Of a DNA stretch of 64,000 nt, positions 1 through 8,085 are shown piece by piece. A program made the position numbers and the translations under genes. The notes under the pieces were generated by a model. The model was given only the letters and a program-made list of their open reading frames with translations, was not told the DNA's origin and did no database searches. Origin of the DNA: Planctomycetota bacterium (GTDB lineage Bacteria; Planctomycetota; Phycisphaerae; Phycisphaerales; UBA1924); assembly GCA_033763975.1 (NCBI GenBank), contig JANRJM010000017.1, positions 186,001-250,000 on the forward strand, in the 5' to 3' direction. The number at the start of each line of letters is the position of its first letter. Position 1 is the stretch's first letter.

Positions 1-2
1 GG

Positions 3-923
3 TTGATCGACGCGATCGACGAGGCCGGCTCGACGGACGCGGAACTGAAGTTGGGCGCGGTGGCGCGGGTGGCGAGGGTGTTGGCGGATCTCGAGCGGCC
101 GGGCCCGGTGCTGCGCTTTCTGCCGCGGGCCGCGGGCCTGTTCACGCCGGTGAACATCGAACTGCTGTTCGAGTGGTTCCGCCTGACGGTGGTGCGGGGG
201 ACGGCGGAGGACGTGCGTCGGTTCGTCGACGAGGCGGACCCGGGCGTGATGTTCGACGTGCTCGAGCAGGTCGAGGTCGAGGTCGATCGTCCGGATGATC
301 CGGCGCTGTACCGCGGGGCCCTGGCGTACTACCTGGGCGTGAATCTCAGTTCGCTCGAGCGGACGCCCGAGGCGATCGCGGCGTACCGGCGCGCGCTGGA
401 ACTCGACCCGTCGCACGCCTGGACGATGAACAACCTCGGGTACGTGCTGCTCGAGACCGGGGGCGACATCGCCGAGTGCGAGCGGCTGATCGAGCGCGCG
501 CACGAACTGCTGCCGGGCGAGCACAACGTGACGGACTCGCTGGCCTGGGTTCGGTACCTGCGGGGGCACCTGGAGGATCGGCCCGATGCGCCCGGGGCGG
601 TCTCGCTGCTGCGCCGGGCGGTCGAGGAAGAGGGCGGGGACGACAACCCGACCATTCTCGATCATTACGCGGACGCGTTGTGGCGTGTCGGGCGCCGGGC
701 CGACGCGCTCGTCCGGTGGCGGCAGTCGCGCCAGATCCTCGACCTGCTGGCGGCCCAGGCCGACGCGCAGCGCCGCCCGGGGACGGCCGACAACCCGGTG
801 ATGTCGCGCCTGCGGACGGATCGCGACCGCGTGCGCGAGAAGATCGAGGCGGCGGAGAACGGGCGTGAGCCGGGCGTCGCGCCGATGACGCACGCGCCGG
901 GCGTGCAGGGCGGGAAGGAGTAG
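3..923 (+). CDS. TPR-repeat protein, 5' end outside window
   Basis: The visible 306 residues are mostly helical and contain tetratricopeptide repeats. The clearest runs from about residue 115 to 150, with the A-x-A-x-Y-R-x-A-L-E-L-D-P-x-x-A-W pattern and then N-N-L-G-Y. TPR arrays are protein-protein interaction scaffolds, so no specific reaction can be assigned. The frame is open to the window edge, and the TTG at position 3 is only the first usable codon, so the true start is probably upstream. The stop lies 2 bases before the GTG of yebC, and a GGAAGGAG ribosome-binding site sits inside the end of this gene. The two are therefore very likely co-transcribed and translationally coupled. The C-terminal 30 residues are Gly/Pro-rich and look disordered. 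Confidence 0.8.
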   Translation: MIDAIDEAGSTDAELKLGAVARVARVLADLERPGPVLRFLPRAAGLFTPVNIELLFEWFRLTVVRGTAEDVRRFVDEADPGVMFDVLEQVEVEVDRPDDPALYRGALAYYLGVNLSSLERTPEAIAAYRRALELDPSHAWTMNNLGYVLLETGGDIAECERLIERAHELLPGEHNVTDSLAWVRYLRGHLEDRPDAPGAVSLLRRAVEEEGGDDNPTILDHYADALWRVGRRADALVRWRQSRQILDLLAAQADAQRRPGTADNPVMSRLRTDRDRVREKIEAAENGREPGVAPMTHAPGVQGGKE

Positions 924-925
924 CG

Positions 926-1684
926 GTGGCCGGGCACAACAAGTGGAGCAAGGTGAAGCACCGCAAGGCGGTGGTGGACAAGCGCCGCTCGAAGGTGTGG
1001 AGCAAGGTCTCGCGCGCGATCATCGTCGCCGCGCGTCACGGCGGGGGCGACCCGAACTTCAATCTGCCCCTGCGCTACGCCATCGACGAGGCGCGGTACG
1101 CCAACATGCCGCGCGATGTCATCGACCGGGCGGTGCAGAAGGGCGCGGGCGGCGGCGACATGTCGGCCTACGAGAACGTGCGGTACGAGGGGTACGCCCC
1201 CGGGGGCGTGGCGGTCATCATCGACGCCCTGACGGACAACCGCACCCGCACCGCGACCGACGTGCGCAACGCCTTCAACGACAACGGGGGCAACCTCGGC
1301 ACGGGCGGGTGCGTGGCGTACCTGTTCGCGGCGCGGGGGCGCATCGGCGTCAAGGCCGCGGGCGTGACGGAGGATGCGATCGTCGAGGCCTCGCTGCAGG
1401 CGGGGGCGCTCGACGTGCTCTCGCCCGACGACGCGGGCGACGAGGACGCCGAGTGGACGGTGCTCACCGACGTGCCCGCGTACCACTCGGTGCGCGACGC
1501 GCTGGAGAAGGGCGGGTTCACGCTGGGCGAGTGCGAGCTGGGCATGCTGCCCGAGCAGTGGATCGCCGTCCGGGGCGAGCATGCGAAGCAGGTCATGGAC
1601 CTAGTCGAGCAGCTCGAAGACCTCGACGACGTGCAGAAGGTCTACACCAACGCCGAGATCGCCGACGAGCCTACGGAGCGCTGA
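926..1684 (+). CDS. yebC: YebC/PmpR family protein
   Basis: A protein of 252 residues, the usual family length. It opens with the family signature MAGHNKWSKVKHRK and continues with a helical N-terminal domain and the typical V-R-Y-E-G-Y-A-P-G-G-V-A region near residue 90. YebC-family proteins were first described as transcriptional regulators; more recent work on the family also assigns some members a role in translating difficult peptide motifs on the ribosome. Which applies here cannot be told from sequence. The start is GTG at 926, chosen because the signature begins there and a strong GGAAGGAG lies upstream. Its 3' end overlaps the convergent gene ending at 1671 by 14 bases. Confidence 0.95.
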   Translation: MAGHNKWSKVKHRKAVVDKRRSKVWSKVSRAIIVAARHGGGDPNFNLPLRYAIDEARYANMPRDVIDRAVQKGAGGGDMSAYENVRYEGYAPGGVAVIIDALTDNRTRTATDVRNAFNDNGGNLGTGGCVAYLFAARGRIGVKAAGVTEDAIVEASLQAGALDVLSPDDAGDEDAEWTVLTDVPAYHSVRDALEKGGFTLGECELGMLPEQWIAVRGEHAKQVMDLVEQLEDLDDVQKVYTNAEIADEPTER

Positions 1685-2411
1685 GCGTCTGCGCCGCAGC
1701 CGCGGGCTCGCGCAGGTGCCGCACATCGACGACGAGCGGGCCCTCGAACGAGCGTGCCGACAGCGCGCCCTCGTACAGCAGCACGTCCAGGCGCCCATCG
1801 CCCGCGGGCACGCGTCCGGCGGCCGAAAGATCGCTCAGGCGCGCGGTGGCGGGTGTCCCGGCCAGCGTCGTCACGCCTTGCACCGGGTCGGCGCCCGCGC
1901 CGAGCATCGACGCGGGGTCGATGCCGATGGCGAGCGACGCGTCGGGCCGCGCGGGCCACGCGTGGTCGGCAAGGCGTACGCCCCGACGCTCGGCCGCCAT
2001 GCCCAGCGAACGGGCCACGTCCGCCGTCGCGCCCGGCGACACCTGGATGCAGACCACCGGCGGCGGCGTGCCCGCCAGCGCGCCCAACTCGGACGCGAGA
2101 TCGATGGCGTCGGTCACGGCCTCGCACGCACGCTGCACGTGCGCGCCGGATGCGAAGTGCTCGGGCGGGATCCAGAGGTCAAGCCCGGCGGGAAGAAGCG
2201 AGAGCCGGCGCAGCACCGCCGCCAGGTCGCGCCGCGCGGATCGCGAGAGATCGCGGGCGCGCGTGTCGGGCGACGCCGCGTCGAGGTGGACCGACCGGTA
2301 GGCGAGCGAGGCGGCCCACGCGAGCGCGTCGCGCGTACCGCCCGACCACGGATGCCCGGGCGTGCGGGGCAGGCCGGCGATGGAGAGCGCTCGCGGCGTG
2401 CGGTTGATCAT
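1671..2411 (-). CDS. Sugar-phosphate isomerase/epimerase-like TIM-barrel protein
   Basis: A 246-residue soluble protein read from the ATG at 2409-2411. The pattern S-V-H-L-D near residue 40, L-D-L-W-I-P-P-E-H-F near 80, a long central helix and late V-Q-G-V and L-Y-E-G strands fit a xylose-isomerase-like TIM barrel. The usual metal ligands of that family (Glu/His/Asp at fixed strand ends) are not all evident, so an active isomerase should not be assumed. It is convergent with yebC, with a 14-base tail overlap, and divergent from nth. About 117 bases separate its start from the nth start, so a shared divergent promoter region is likely. Function is uncertain. Confidence 0.55.
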   Translation of the reverse strand: MINRTPRALSIAGLPRTPGHPWSGGTRDALAWAASLAYRSVHLDAASPDTRARDLSRSARRDLAAVLRRLSLLPAGLDLWIPPEHFASGAHVQRACEAVTDAIDLASELGALAGTPPPVVCIQVSPGATADVARSLGMAAERRGVRLADHAWPARPDASLAIGIDPASMLGAGADPVQGVTTLAGTPATARLSDLSAAGRVPAGDGRLDVLLYEGALSARSFEGPLVVDVRHLREPAAAAQTLSAP

Positions 2412-2528
2412 CGGCGGAACGGTACACCGCGGGTTCCGCGGGGTCGCATTCAACCCGCGCGTTCGACGGAGGACGGGCGTCCGGGGCTCGGCCCCAACGC
2501 GCGCAAACTGGGCCCGTACGCTGGTCGC

Positions 2529-3365
2529 GTGGGCACGCCGCCGAAGCCGCCGTCCGCCGACGACCTGCCGTTCGACCTGCCGCGGGTGACGCGCGCGCAG
2601 CGGGCGCGGGCGGCGCGCCTGGGCGAGATGTTGCGACGGTCGTACCCGGACGCGCACTGCGAACTCCGGTACACGACGCCGCACGAACTGCTCGTGGCGA
2701 CGATTCTCTCGGCGCAGAGCACCGACGCGGGCGTGAACCGGGCGACGCCCGCGCTGTTCGAGCGTTTCCCGACGCCGGCGGACTACGCCCGCGCGACGCC
2801 CGAGGAGATCGAGCCGTACATCCGGTCGCTGGGGTTCTTCCGCAACAAGGCGCAGGCGGTGCACCGGTCGATGACGGACGTCGTCGGGCGCTTTGGTGGC
2901 GAGGTGCCGCGGACGATGGGCGAACTGCTGACGCTGCACGGGGTGGCGCGCAAGACGGCGAACGTGGTGCTGGGGAACGCGTACGGGGTGCAGGCCGGGA
3001 TCCCGGTCGACACGCACGTGGAGCGATTGTCGGTGCGGCTGGGGCTGGTGAAAGCGGGCACGACGACGCAGATGATCGAACGCCACCTGATGGCGCTCTT
3101 CCCGCGCGAGACGTGGTGCGACCTCTCGCATCAGATCATCTGGCACGGGAGGCGGGCGTGCAAGGCGCGGATGGCGTGCTGCTCGGGGCACGACATCTGC
3201 CGCGAGTTCGGGCGGGCGTGCGAACTGCCCCGGGGCGGCAAGGCGGCCCCCACCGTCACCGACGCGTCGGAAACCCCGACGGATGCCGCCGGCCAGGCGC
3301 CGGGCCCCGTGAAGCAGCCCGCTCGGAAGGCGGGCGCCCTCAAGCGGCCCGGCAGAAAAGCCTGA
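2529..3365 (+). CDS. nth: Endonuclease III (DNA glycosylase/AP lyase)
   Basis: A 278-residue base-excision repair enzyme that removes oxidised pyrimidines and nicks abasic sites. The helix-hairpin-helix is clear ([13 protein letters not shown], residues 136-148), with catalytic Lys142 and catalytic Asp161 in VDTHVERL. I place the start at GTG 2529 because the frame is open far upstream but the recognisable protein begins shortly after it. The C-terminal cluster cysteines are unusual: they read C211-X6-C218-X5-C224-X6-C231 with His221, whereas Escherichia coli Nth has C-X6-C-X2-C-X5-C. The last 45 residues form an Ala/Pro/Lys-rich basic tail, typical of extra DNA-contacting tails. A tRNA gene follows on the opposite strand. 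Confidence 0.9.
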   Translation: MGTPPKPPSADDLPFDLPRVTRAQRARAARLGEMLRRSYPDAHCELRYTTPHELLVATILSAQSTDAGVNRATPALFERFPTPADYARATPEEIEPYIRSLGFFRNKAQAVHRSMTDVVGRFGGEVPRTMGELLTLHGVARKTANVVLGNAYGVQAGIPVDTHVERLSVRLGLVKAGTTTQMIERHLMALFPRETWCDLSHQIIWHGRRACKARMACCSGHDICREFGRACELPRGGKAAPTVTDASETPTDAAGQAPGPVKQPARKAGALKRPGRKA

Positions 3366-3368
3366 AAC

Positions 3369-3441
3369 GTGCTCGGCGGGAGTCGAACCTGCAACCTTCG
3401 GCTTCGGAGGCCGACGCTCTATCCAGTTGAGCTACGAGCAC
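3369..3441 (-). tRNA. tRNA-Arg (anticodon CCG)
   Basis: Read on the minus strand, the 73 bases fold as a complete cloverleaf. The 7-bp acceptor stem pairs GTGCTCG with CGAGCAC. The D arm contains the AACTGGATA loop. The anticodon stem is TCGGC/GCCGA around the loop CTCCGAA, and the T arm contains the GGTTCGACTCC core. The anticodon is CCG, which decodes CGG arginine codons, a heavily used codon in a genome this GC-rich. The 3' CCA is not encoded. Confidence 0.96.
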
Positions 3442-3541
3442 TCGGATGTCGCCCTGCGGCGGTTGAGCTTACCTCCGTCGATCCTACGCTCTTGCCCCTG
3501 AGCCCGCCACGCGGAGACGGCGACACCCGCCGAGTGGACAC

Positions 3542-4807
3542 ATGACAGCCGACGTTCGCACCACCGCCCGGACCACCCCCGCGTGGACGGCCAACACCTT
3601 CACGTTCGTCAACAGCCTGGGCACGTACGTCGTCACCAGCAGCGGGCTCTACTTCCTCACGAAGAACGGCTACGGCTTCACCGACCAGGGCAACTCGCTC
3701 CTGGGCGTCGTGCTGGGCATCACGTACATCTTCGGCGCGCTCGGGGCGGCGCGCGTGCGCCCGGCGCTGGCGGGCGCCCTCGGCGGCTTTACGCCCCGCG
3801 CGATGCTCGGCTCGCTCATGGTGCTCATGGGCGGGGCGTGCCTGCTGCCCGTAGTCGCCAAGTTCATCGGCGGCGACGCCGACCCGCCCTCCACCTGGCC
3901 CATCTGGACGCTCGTGCTGCTGTACAGCTCGCTCTCCGGCATGCTCTGGCCGGTGGTCGAGAGCTACATCTCGGGCGGGAAGAGCGCCGGCGATCTCCGC
4001 CGCGCGATGGGGTTCTGGAATGTCGTCTGGTCCGCCGCGGGCGTGGTGTCGACGATTGTCGTCGCCCCGATGGTGGAGACGGCCCCGGCTCTGGCGATCG
4101 CGCTGGTCAGCCTCATGCACGCCGGCGCTCTCGTGCTGCTGCCCAGGTTCGCCCCCGAGCCCGCGCCCCACCTCGACGGCGCCCACGAGCCTCACCCGCC
4201 GGTGTACGCCCACCTGCTGTTCACCTTCCGACTGCTGCTGCCCATGAGCTACGTCGTGATGGCGGCGTTGGGGCCCTACCTGCCCCGGGCGGCCGAACGC
4301 GTCGAGATCCCCGGGGCGTGGCAGGCATTCATCCCCATCGCGTGGCTGCTGCCGCGCGTCCTCACGTTCGAGGTCATGCGCCGCTGGGAGAGGTGGCACG
4401 GGCGGTGGTACCTGCCGATCGCGGGCGGGTGCCTGCTGGTGGGGTCGTTCGCGCTCACCCTCGGCTCGGCGTGGTTCGCGCCGGGCATAGACGCGGCGGT
4501 GCTCCTCGCCGGGCTCCTGGGCTTCGGGGTCGCGCTGGGCGTCATTTACACCGCGGCGATCTACTACGCCATGGAAGTGGGTCAGGCCGAGGTGAACGCC
4601 GGGGGCACGCACGAGGCGCTCATCGGCGTGGGGTACACCATCGGCCCGGCGTTCGGCCTGGCCGCCCTGCTGGCCGAGGAGCACGGGCTTCTGCGGGTCG
4701 GGCAGGGCGAGGCGCTGGTCATGGGCGCGGTGTTCGTGCTCGCCCTCGCCACCGCGGGCGTGGTCGCCAGGCACGTGGCCCGCGTCTCGGGGCGCTCGGA
4801 ACGGTAG
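3542..4807 (+). CDS. MFS transporter
   Basis: A 421-residue polytopic membrane protein with about 12 hydrophobic segments, a short charged N-terminus and a polar central region (around residues 200-215, rich in His, Pro and Glu) as seen between the two six-helix halves of major facilitator carriers. The segment after the first helix (Y-F-L-T-K-N-G-Y-G-F-T-D) and the glycine-rich second helix fit the fold, but no signature identifies the substrate. It starts at ATG 3542, just inside an intergenic stretch shared with the tRNA promoter on the other strand. It is followed by 168 bases before the S41 protease and is probably monocistronic. Confidence 0.8.
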   Translation: MTADVRTTARTTPAWTANTFTFVNSLGTYVVTSSGLYFLTKNGYGFTDQGNSLLGVVLGITYIFGALGAARVRPALAGALGGFTPRAMLGSLMVLMGGACLLPVVAKFIGGDADPPSTWPIWTLVLLYSSLSGMLWPVVESYISGGKSAGDLRRAMGFWNVVWSAAGVVSTIVVAPMVETAPALAIALVSLMHAGALVLLPRFAPEPAPHLDGAHEPHPPVYAHLLFTFRLLLPMSYVVMAALGPYLPRAAERVEIPGAWQAFIPIAWLLPRVLTFEVMRRWERWHGRWYLPIAGGCLLVGSFALTLGSAWFAPGIDAAVLLAGLLGFGVALGVIYTAAIYYAMEVGQAEVNAGGTHEALIGVGYTIGPAFGLAALLAEEHGLLRVGQGEALVMGAVFVLALATAGVVARHVARVSGRSER

Positions 4808-4975
4808 AAACAGGGCCTCCCGCGCCGCGGGAACGGCTTTGACCGAACCGCACGCCTGGAACGGTCCTATATCATGCTGGACGGAAGTCTCTCCGGCGCG
4901 CATCTGCATGATGCGGGCGTGTCGGCCGATGACCGCCCCGCGAACGTCGGCCGCGCCGACGCCTGGAGAGAACGT

Positions 4976-7210
4976 ATGACGCGAGTCGCCGGTCGTTTGG
5001 TCGCTGTGGGCGTGCTTGCGGTCGGTTCGCTCCTCCCCTCCTTCGGTTCGACGTGCCTGGCGCAGGCCAACCAGTCCTTCCGGGCGGCCCCGCCGGTTGA
5101 GTCCCGCGAGATCTGGCGGCTGGCGTCGGTCGGCGACGAAGCAGGCTTCTCCGACCTCCTCGAGCGCCTCGCCGAGATGCCCCAGGAAGGCCTCCCGCGC
5201 CACGCGTCCACGCTGGTCGAGCACTACGCCGACCGCGAGTCCACCCGCGCGGTGCGCCTGGGCGAAGTCCGCGAGGAGTTCGCCAAGGCCCTGGACGAAG
5301 GGGGCGAGGACCTGTCCCTCGCCAAGGCCCTGCGCGCCGCGATCGAGTGGCACACGCTCACGCCCGATGACGCCAAGGCGAGCGTGCTCGCCGAGCCGCG
5401 CGTGCAGACGCTCGTCACGCGAGCGGCCTCGGCGGGGCGAGCGGCCGAGTCGCGCGGGGACGTGCTCGTCGCGGGCGAGCTGTTCGTGCTGCTCGACCTG
5501 CTGAACGAAACTTCCGGCACCTACAAGGCCGACGTGCGGCGCGTCGCCCAGCGTCAGGAGATGCTCCGCCTGTACCTGCCCAAGCGCATGTACGACCTGC
5601 GCGAGGCGCGCAGCAAGGCCGACGGCGGCAAGCCCATCCCGCCCTACAACCCGTTCGGCGACGACTGGAAGGTGAAGCTCGACCAGGTGGACACGGTGAC
5701 GGTGGAGCGGGCGCTGGCGTACACGCAGCGTCACATCGAACGCCGCCCGGTGACGGAACTGCTCGCCGCGGGGCTCGAGGCCGTGCGGACGATGATCACC
5801 ACCGACGACCTGTCGGAGGTCTTCCCGGGCATCAACGACGCGCCGGCCCGGGCGCGGATGCTGGCGTACCTCGACGCCGAGGCGAAGCGGCTGTCGCTGA
5901 AGGCGGGCGCGGGCGCGAACGAGATCGACCTGGTGGTCGACCGCCTGATCGACGAGAACGACGCGAGCGTGCGCGTCGATCGGCGGGCGCTGCTGCACGA
6001 GTTCGGCAACGGCGCGATGGCGCGCCTCGACGAGTTCTCGCAGATCATCTGGCCCGACGAGGTCCGGCGCTTCAAGAAGAGCACGGAGGGACGCTTCGTC
6101 GGCGTGGGCATCCAGATCGAGTACGACGAGATCCAGAACATCCGCGTGGTGACGCCCCTGGAGGGCACCCCCGCCCAGCGCGCGGGCGTGCACCCGGGCG
6201 ACATCATCACCAAGGTCGACGACCGTGTGATCTTCGGGCTCTCGCTCGACCAGGCGGTCGACGTCATCACCGGGCCCGTCAACACCAACGTCAAGCTCAC
6301 CATCGAGCGCACCGCCGAGGAGCCCGACGAGACCGGCGAGAAGCCCAAGTCCACGCTCGAGTTCACCCTGCGCCGCAGCATCATCAGCGTGCCGACGGTG
6401 AAGGGCTGGACGCGCGACGGCGTGCAGGAAGACGCCTGGGACTGGTTCATCGACCGCGACGCCCGCATCGGGTACATCCGCCTCTCGCAGTTCTCCGACT
6501 CCACCACCGCCGAGCTCGACCGCGCGATCGGCGACCTGAAGCGGGGCGGGGTCCGCGGGGTGATCCTCGACCTGCGCTTCAACCCCGGCGGGCTGCTCGA
6601 GCAGGCCGTCACCGTCTCGCAGCGGTTCCTCGACATCGAGAACGGCTACATCGTCATGACGCAGGGCGCCTCCGGGCGCATCGAATCGCCCGAGTACACG
6701 TCCCCGTCGCGCGCCACGATGGCGGGCGTCCCGCTGGTCGTGCTCGTGAACGAGGGCTCGGCGAGCGCCAGCGAGATCGTCTCGGGCGCCATCTCCACGT
6801 ACGCCTCGCAGGGAAAGGCCGACGCGATCGTGCTCGGCGCCCGCAGCTACGGCAAGGGCAGCGTCCAGAACGTCTGGCCCCTCACCTCGTCGGCCATCCT
6901 GAAGCTCACGACGGCGTACTACATGCTGCCCGACCGGCGGATCATCCACCGCCGCCCGGGCGCGGAAGCCTGGGGCATCGAGCCGAACCTCTCGGTGGAG
7001 ATGCTGCCCAAGCAGACGAGCGACGCCATTCTGCTGCGCCGGAACGCCGACATCGTGCCGCTCGATGAGAAGGGCGCCGCCCAGCGGGCCGAGCCCGCCC
7101 CGGACCCCAACGACCTGCTCGCCAAGGGGCTGGACCTGCAGCTCGAGACCGCCCTGTTCGTGCTGCGTGCCCGTGCCCACGAGGGCGTGATCGTGCAGAA
7201 CGAGCGGTAG
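4976..7210 (+). CDS. S41 C-terminal processing protease (CtpA/Tsp type)
   Basis: A 744-residue exported serine protease. An N-terminal signal peptide ends near A-L-A-Q-A; I chose ATG 4976 rather than an earlier in-frame ATG at 4874 because the signal peptide begins there and GGAGAG precedes it. A long helical region is followed by a PDZ domain (about 375-460, with V-G-V-G-I-Q and T-P-A-Q-R-A-G-V-H-P-G-D) that recognises substrate C-termini. The S41 core has the Ser/Lys dyad: Ser597 in GSASASE and Lys627 in YGKGSVQ. The family trims or degrades periplasmic proteins from the C-terminus. At 744 residues it is nearer Tsp/Prc (about 680) than short CtpA enzymes. It stands alone between an MFS gene and a small atypical locus. 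Confidence 0.93.
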   Translation: MTRVAGRLVAVGVLAVGSLLPSFGSTCLAQANQSFRAAPPVESREIWRLASVGDEAGFSDLLERLAEMPQEGLPRHASTLVEHYADRESTRAVRLGEVREEFAKALDEGGEDLSLAKALRAAIEWHTLTPDDAKASVLAEPRVQTLVTRAASAGRAAESRGDVLVAGELFVLLDLLNETSGTYKADVRRVAQRQEMLRLYLPKRMYDLREARSKADGGKPIPPYNPFGDDWKVKLDQVDTVTVERALAYTQRHIERRPVTELLAAGLEAVRTMITTDDLSEVFPGINDAPARARMLAYLDAEAKRLSLKAGAGANEIDLVVDRLIDENDASVRVDRRALLHEFGNGAMARLDEFSQIIWPDEVRRFKKSTEGRFVGVGIQIEYDEIQNIRVVTPLEGTPAQRAGVHPGDIITKVDDRVIFGLSLDQAVDVITGPVNTNVKLTIERTAEEPDETGEKPKSTLEFTLRRSIISVPTVKGWTRDGVQEDAWDWFIDRDARIGYIRLSQFSDSTTAELDRAIGDLKRGGVRGVILDLRFNPGGLLEQAVTVSQRFLDIENGYIVMTQGASGRIESPEYTSPSRATMAGVPLVVLVNEGSASASEIVSGAISTYASQGKADAIVLGARSYGKGSVQNVWPLTSSAILKLTTAYYMLPDRRIIHRRPGAEAWGIEPNLSVEMLPKQTSDAILLRRNADIVPLDEKGAAQRAEPAPDPNDLLAKGLDLQLETALFVLRARAHEGVIVQNER

Positions 7211-7286
7211 TCCGCGAACTGACTGGTGGAACCTATAGATCTAGTGATATCATCTGCAGCACCTCCGGAGGACGGCGAAGAAAGCG

Positions 7287-7706
7287 ATGATGCTCGGGTT
7301 TTCCGTGCTCATATTGGCGATGAGTGCGTCCTCGGCGCTGGAGAAGAATCCGGCCGCGGCCCCCGCGTGCCCGCCGTGGTCAATGATTGTCGATCCCGCC
7401 GAGGGAATGGCGACCGACCTCGACGCGTCGTTCCGGTTTGCTGAACTGCGCGTCGCTCGCCGGAGCGCGGTTGATCCGGGGCCCCGCGAGCGACGGCTCG
7501 TCGTCGGCCTGAGCGTCTTGCGGCCGGCAGCGGTGTTGCTCGTAGGAGACCCGGTCGTTGTGACCGCACGGACGGACAACGGCCGGAAGATCGAGTGTGT
7601 GGCGGAGTTCTCACGGGACGCCACCGACATCAGCCTGATCATCGAAGGACTGCCGAAGGATGTGCGGTGGGTGTCGTTCGACACGTCCGTAAGTTGCATC
7701 GCCTAA
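7287..7706 (+). CDS. Hypothetical exported protein, upstream half of an interrupted reading frame
   Basis: 139 residues starting MMLGFSVLILAMSASSAL, a short signal-peptide-like stretch, then a beta-rich soluble region with two cysteines. I recognise no family. A GGAGG lies about 17 bases upstream of the ATG and a purine run (GAAGAAAG) is nearer. The frame ends at a TAA (7704-7706), but it then stays open in the same frame through to 8069 without any other stop, running straight into the next entry. The base composition is visibly less GC-rich than the flanking genes. It may be a genuinely short gene, a gene cut by a nonsense mutation, or a sequencing error. Confidence 0.45.
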   Translation: MMLGFSVLILAMSASSALEKNPAAAPACPPWSMIVDPAEGMATDLDASFRFAELRVARRSAVDPGPRERRLVVGLSVLRPAAVLLVGDPVVVTARTDNGRKIECVAEFSRDATDISLIIEGLPKDVRWVSFDTSVSCIA

Positions 7707-7778
7707 GCGGAGTCGTCGGAAGAGTTTTCGTTTGTCAGGGCTGATTGGACCCCGCTGTTCCAGAACACCCCGCCCGGA

Positions 7779-8069
7779 ATGACACCGGTCTCGCGGGTCA
7801 CGATGGACGGCGGGCGCGCCGCGATTGAGGTCAGGCCGTCGTCGACGGTCTGGGATGTTCTCGGCGACAGCTGCAACATGTGGGCGCGCTCGAACAAAGG
7901 TCAGAAAGTTCGCGTCCGGGGCATCTCCAGCGATCAAACGAGCGCCTATCTCACCTTCGATGAAGAACTCGGGCAAAGCACGGTTCTGTGGTACACGCCG
8001 AAGCGTGAGCGGGTGAAGTGCTCGGTCACGATCCGGCTGGACCGTGTGGACGTGCCGCGCGACGAGTGA
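7779..8069 (+). CDS. Hypothetical protein, downstream half of the interrupted frame
   Basis: From ATG 7779 this gives 96 residues, with a beta-rich pattern (E-V-R-P-S-S-T-V-W, V-K-C-S-V-T-I-R-L). It lies in the same frame as the preceding 139-residue product. The codons between the TAA at 7704 and this ATG are all sense codons, so a single 260-residue protein would result if the TAA were not there. No clear ribosome-binding site precedes ATG 7779, which favours the view that this is the tail of one broken gene rather than a second gene. It is convergent with the E2 gene, whose stop lies 16 bases further on. No family is recognised. Confidence 0.4.
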   Translation: MTPVSRVTMDGGRAAIEVRPSSTVWDVLGDSCNMWARSNKGQKVRVRGISSDQTSAYLTFDEELGQSTVLWYTPKRERVKCSVTIRLDRVDVPRDE

Positions 8070-8085
8070 TCGGAAACGTCGCTCT

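Noticed and set aside
4874-4975. Upstream ATG for the S41 protease
   Set aside because: It would place 34 polar residues ahead of an excellent signal peptide, and the ATG at 4976 has its own ribosome-binding site.
3419-7180. A 1253-codon open frame on the minus strand across the S41 protease and MFS genes
   Set aside because: It lies antisense to two clearly coding genes and its product is Ala/Arg/Gly/His-rich without domains. In DNA this GC-rich, stop codons are rare in shadow frames.
7704-7706. Stop codon in the small interrupted gene as a selenocysteine or pyrrolysine site
   Set aside because: The codon is TAA, not TGA or TAG, and I see no obvious hairpin of SECIS type right after it.
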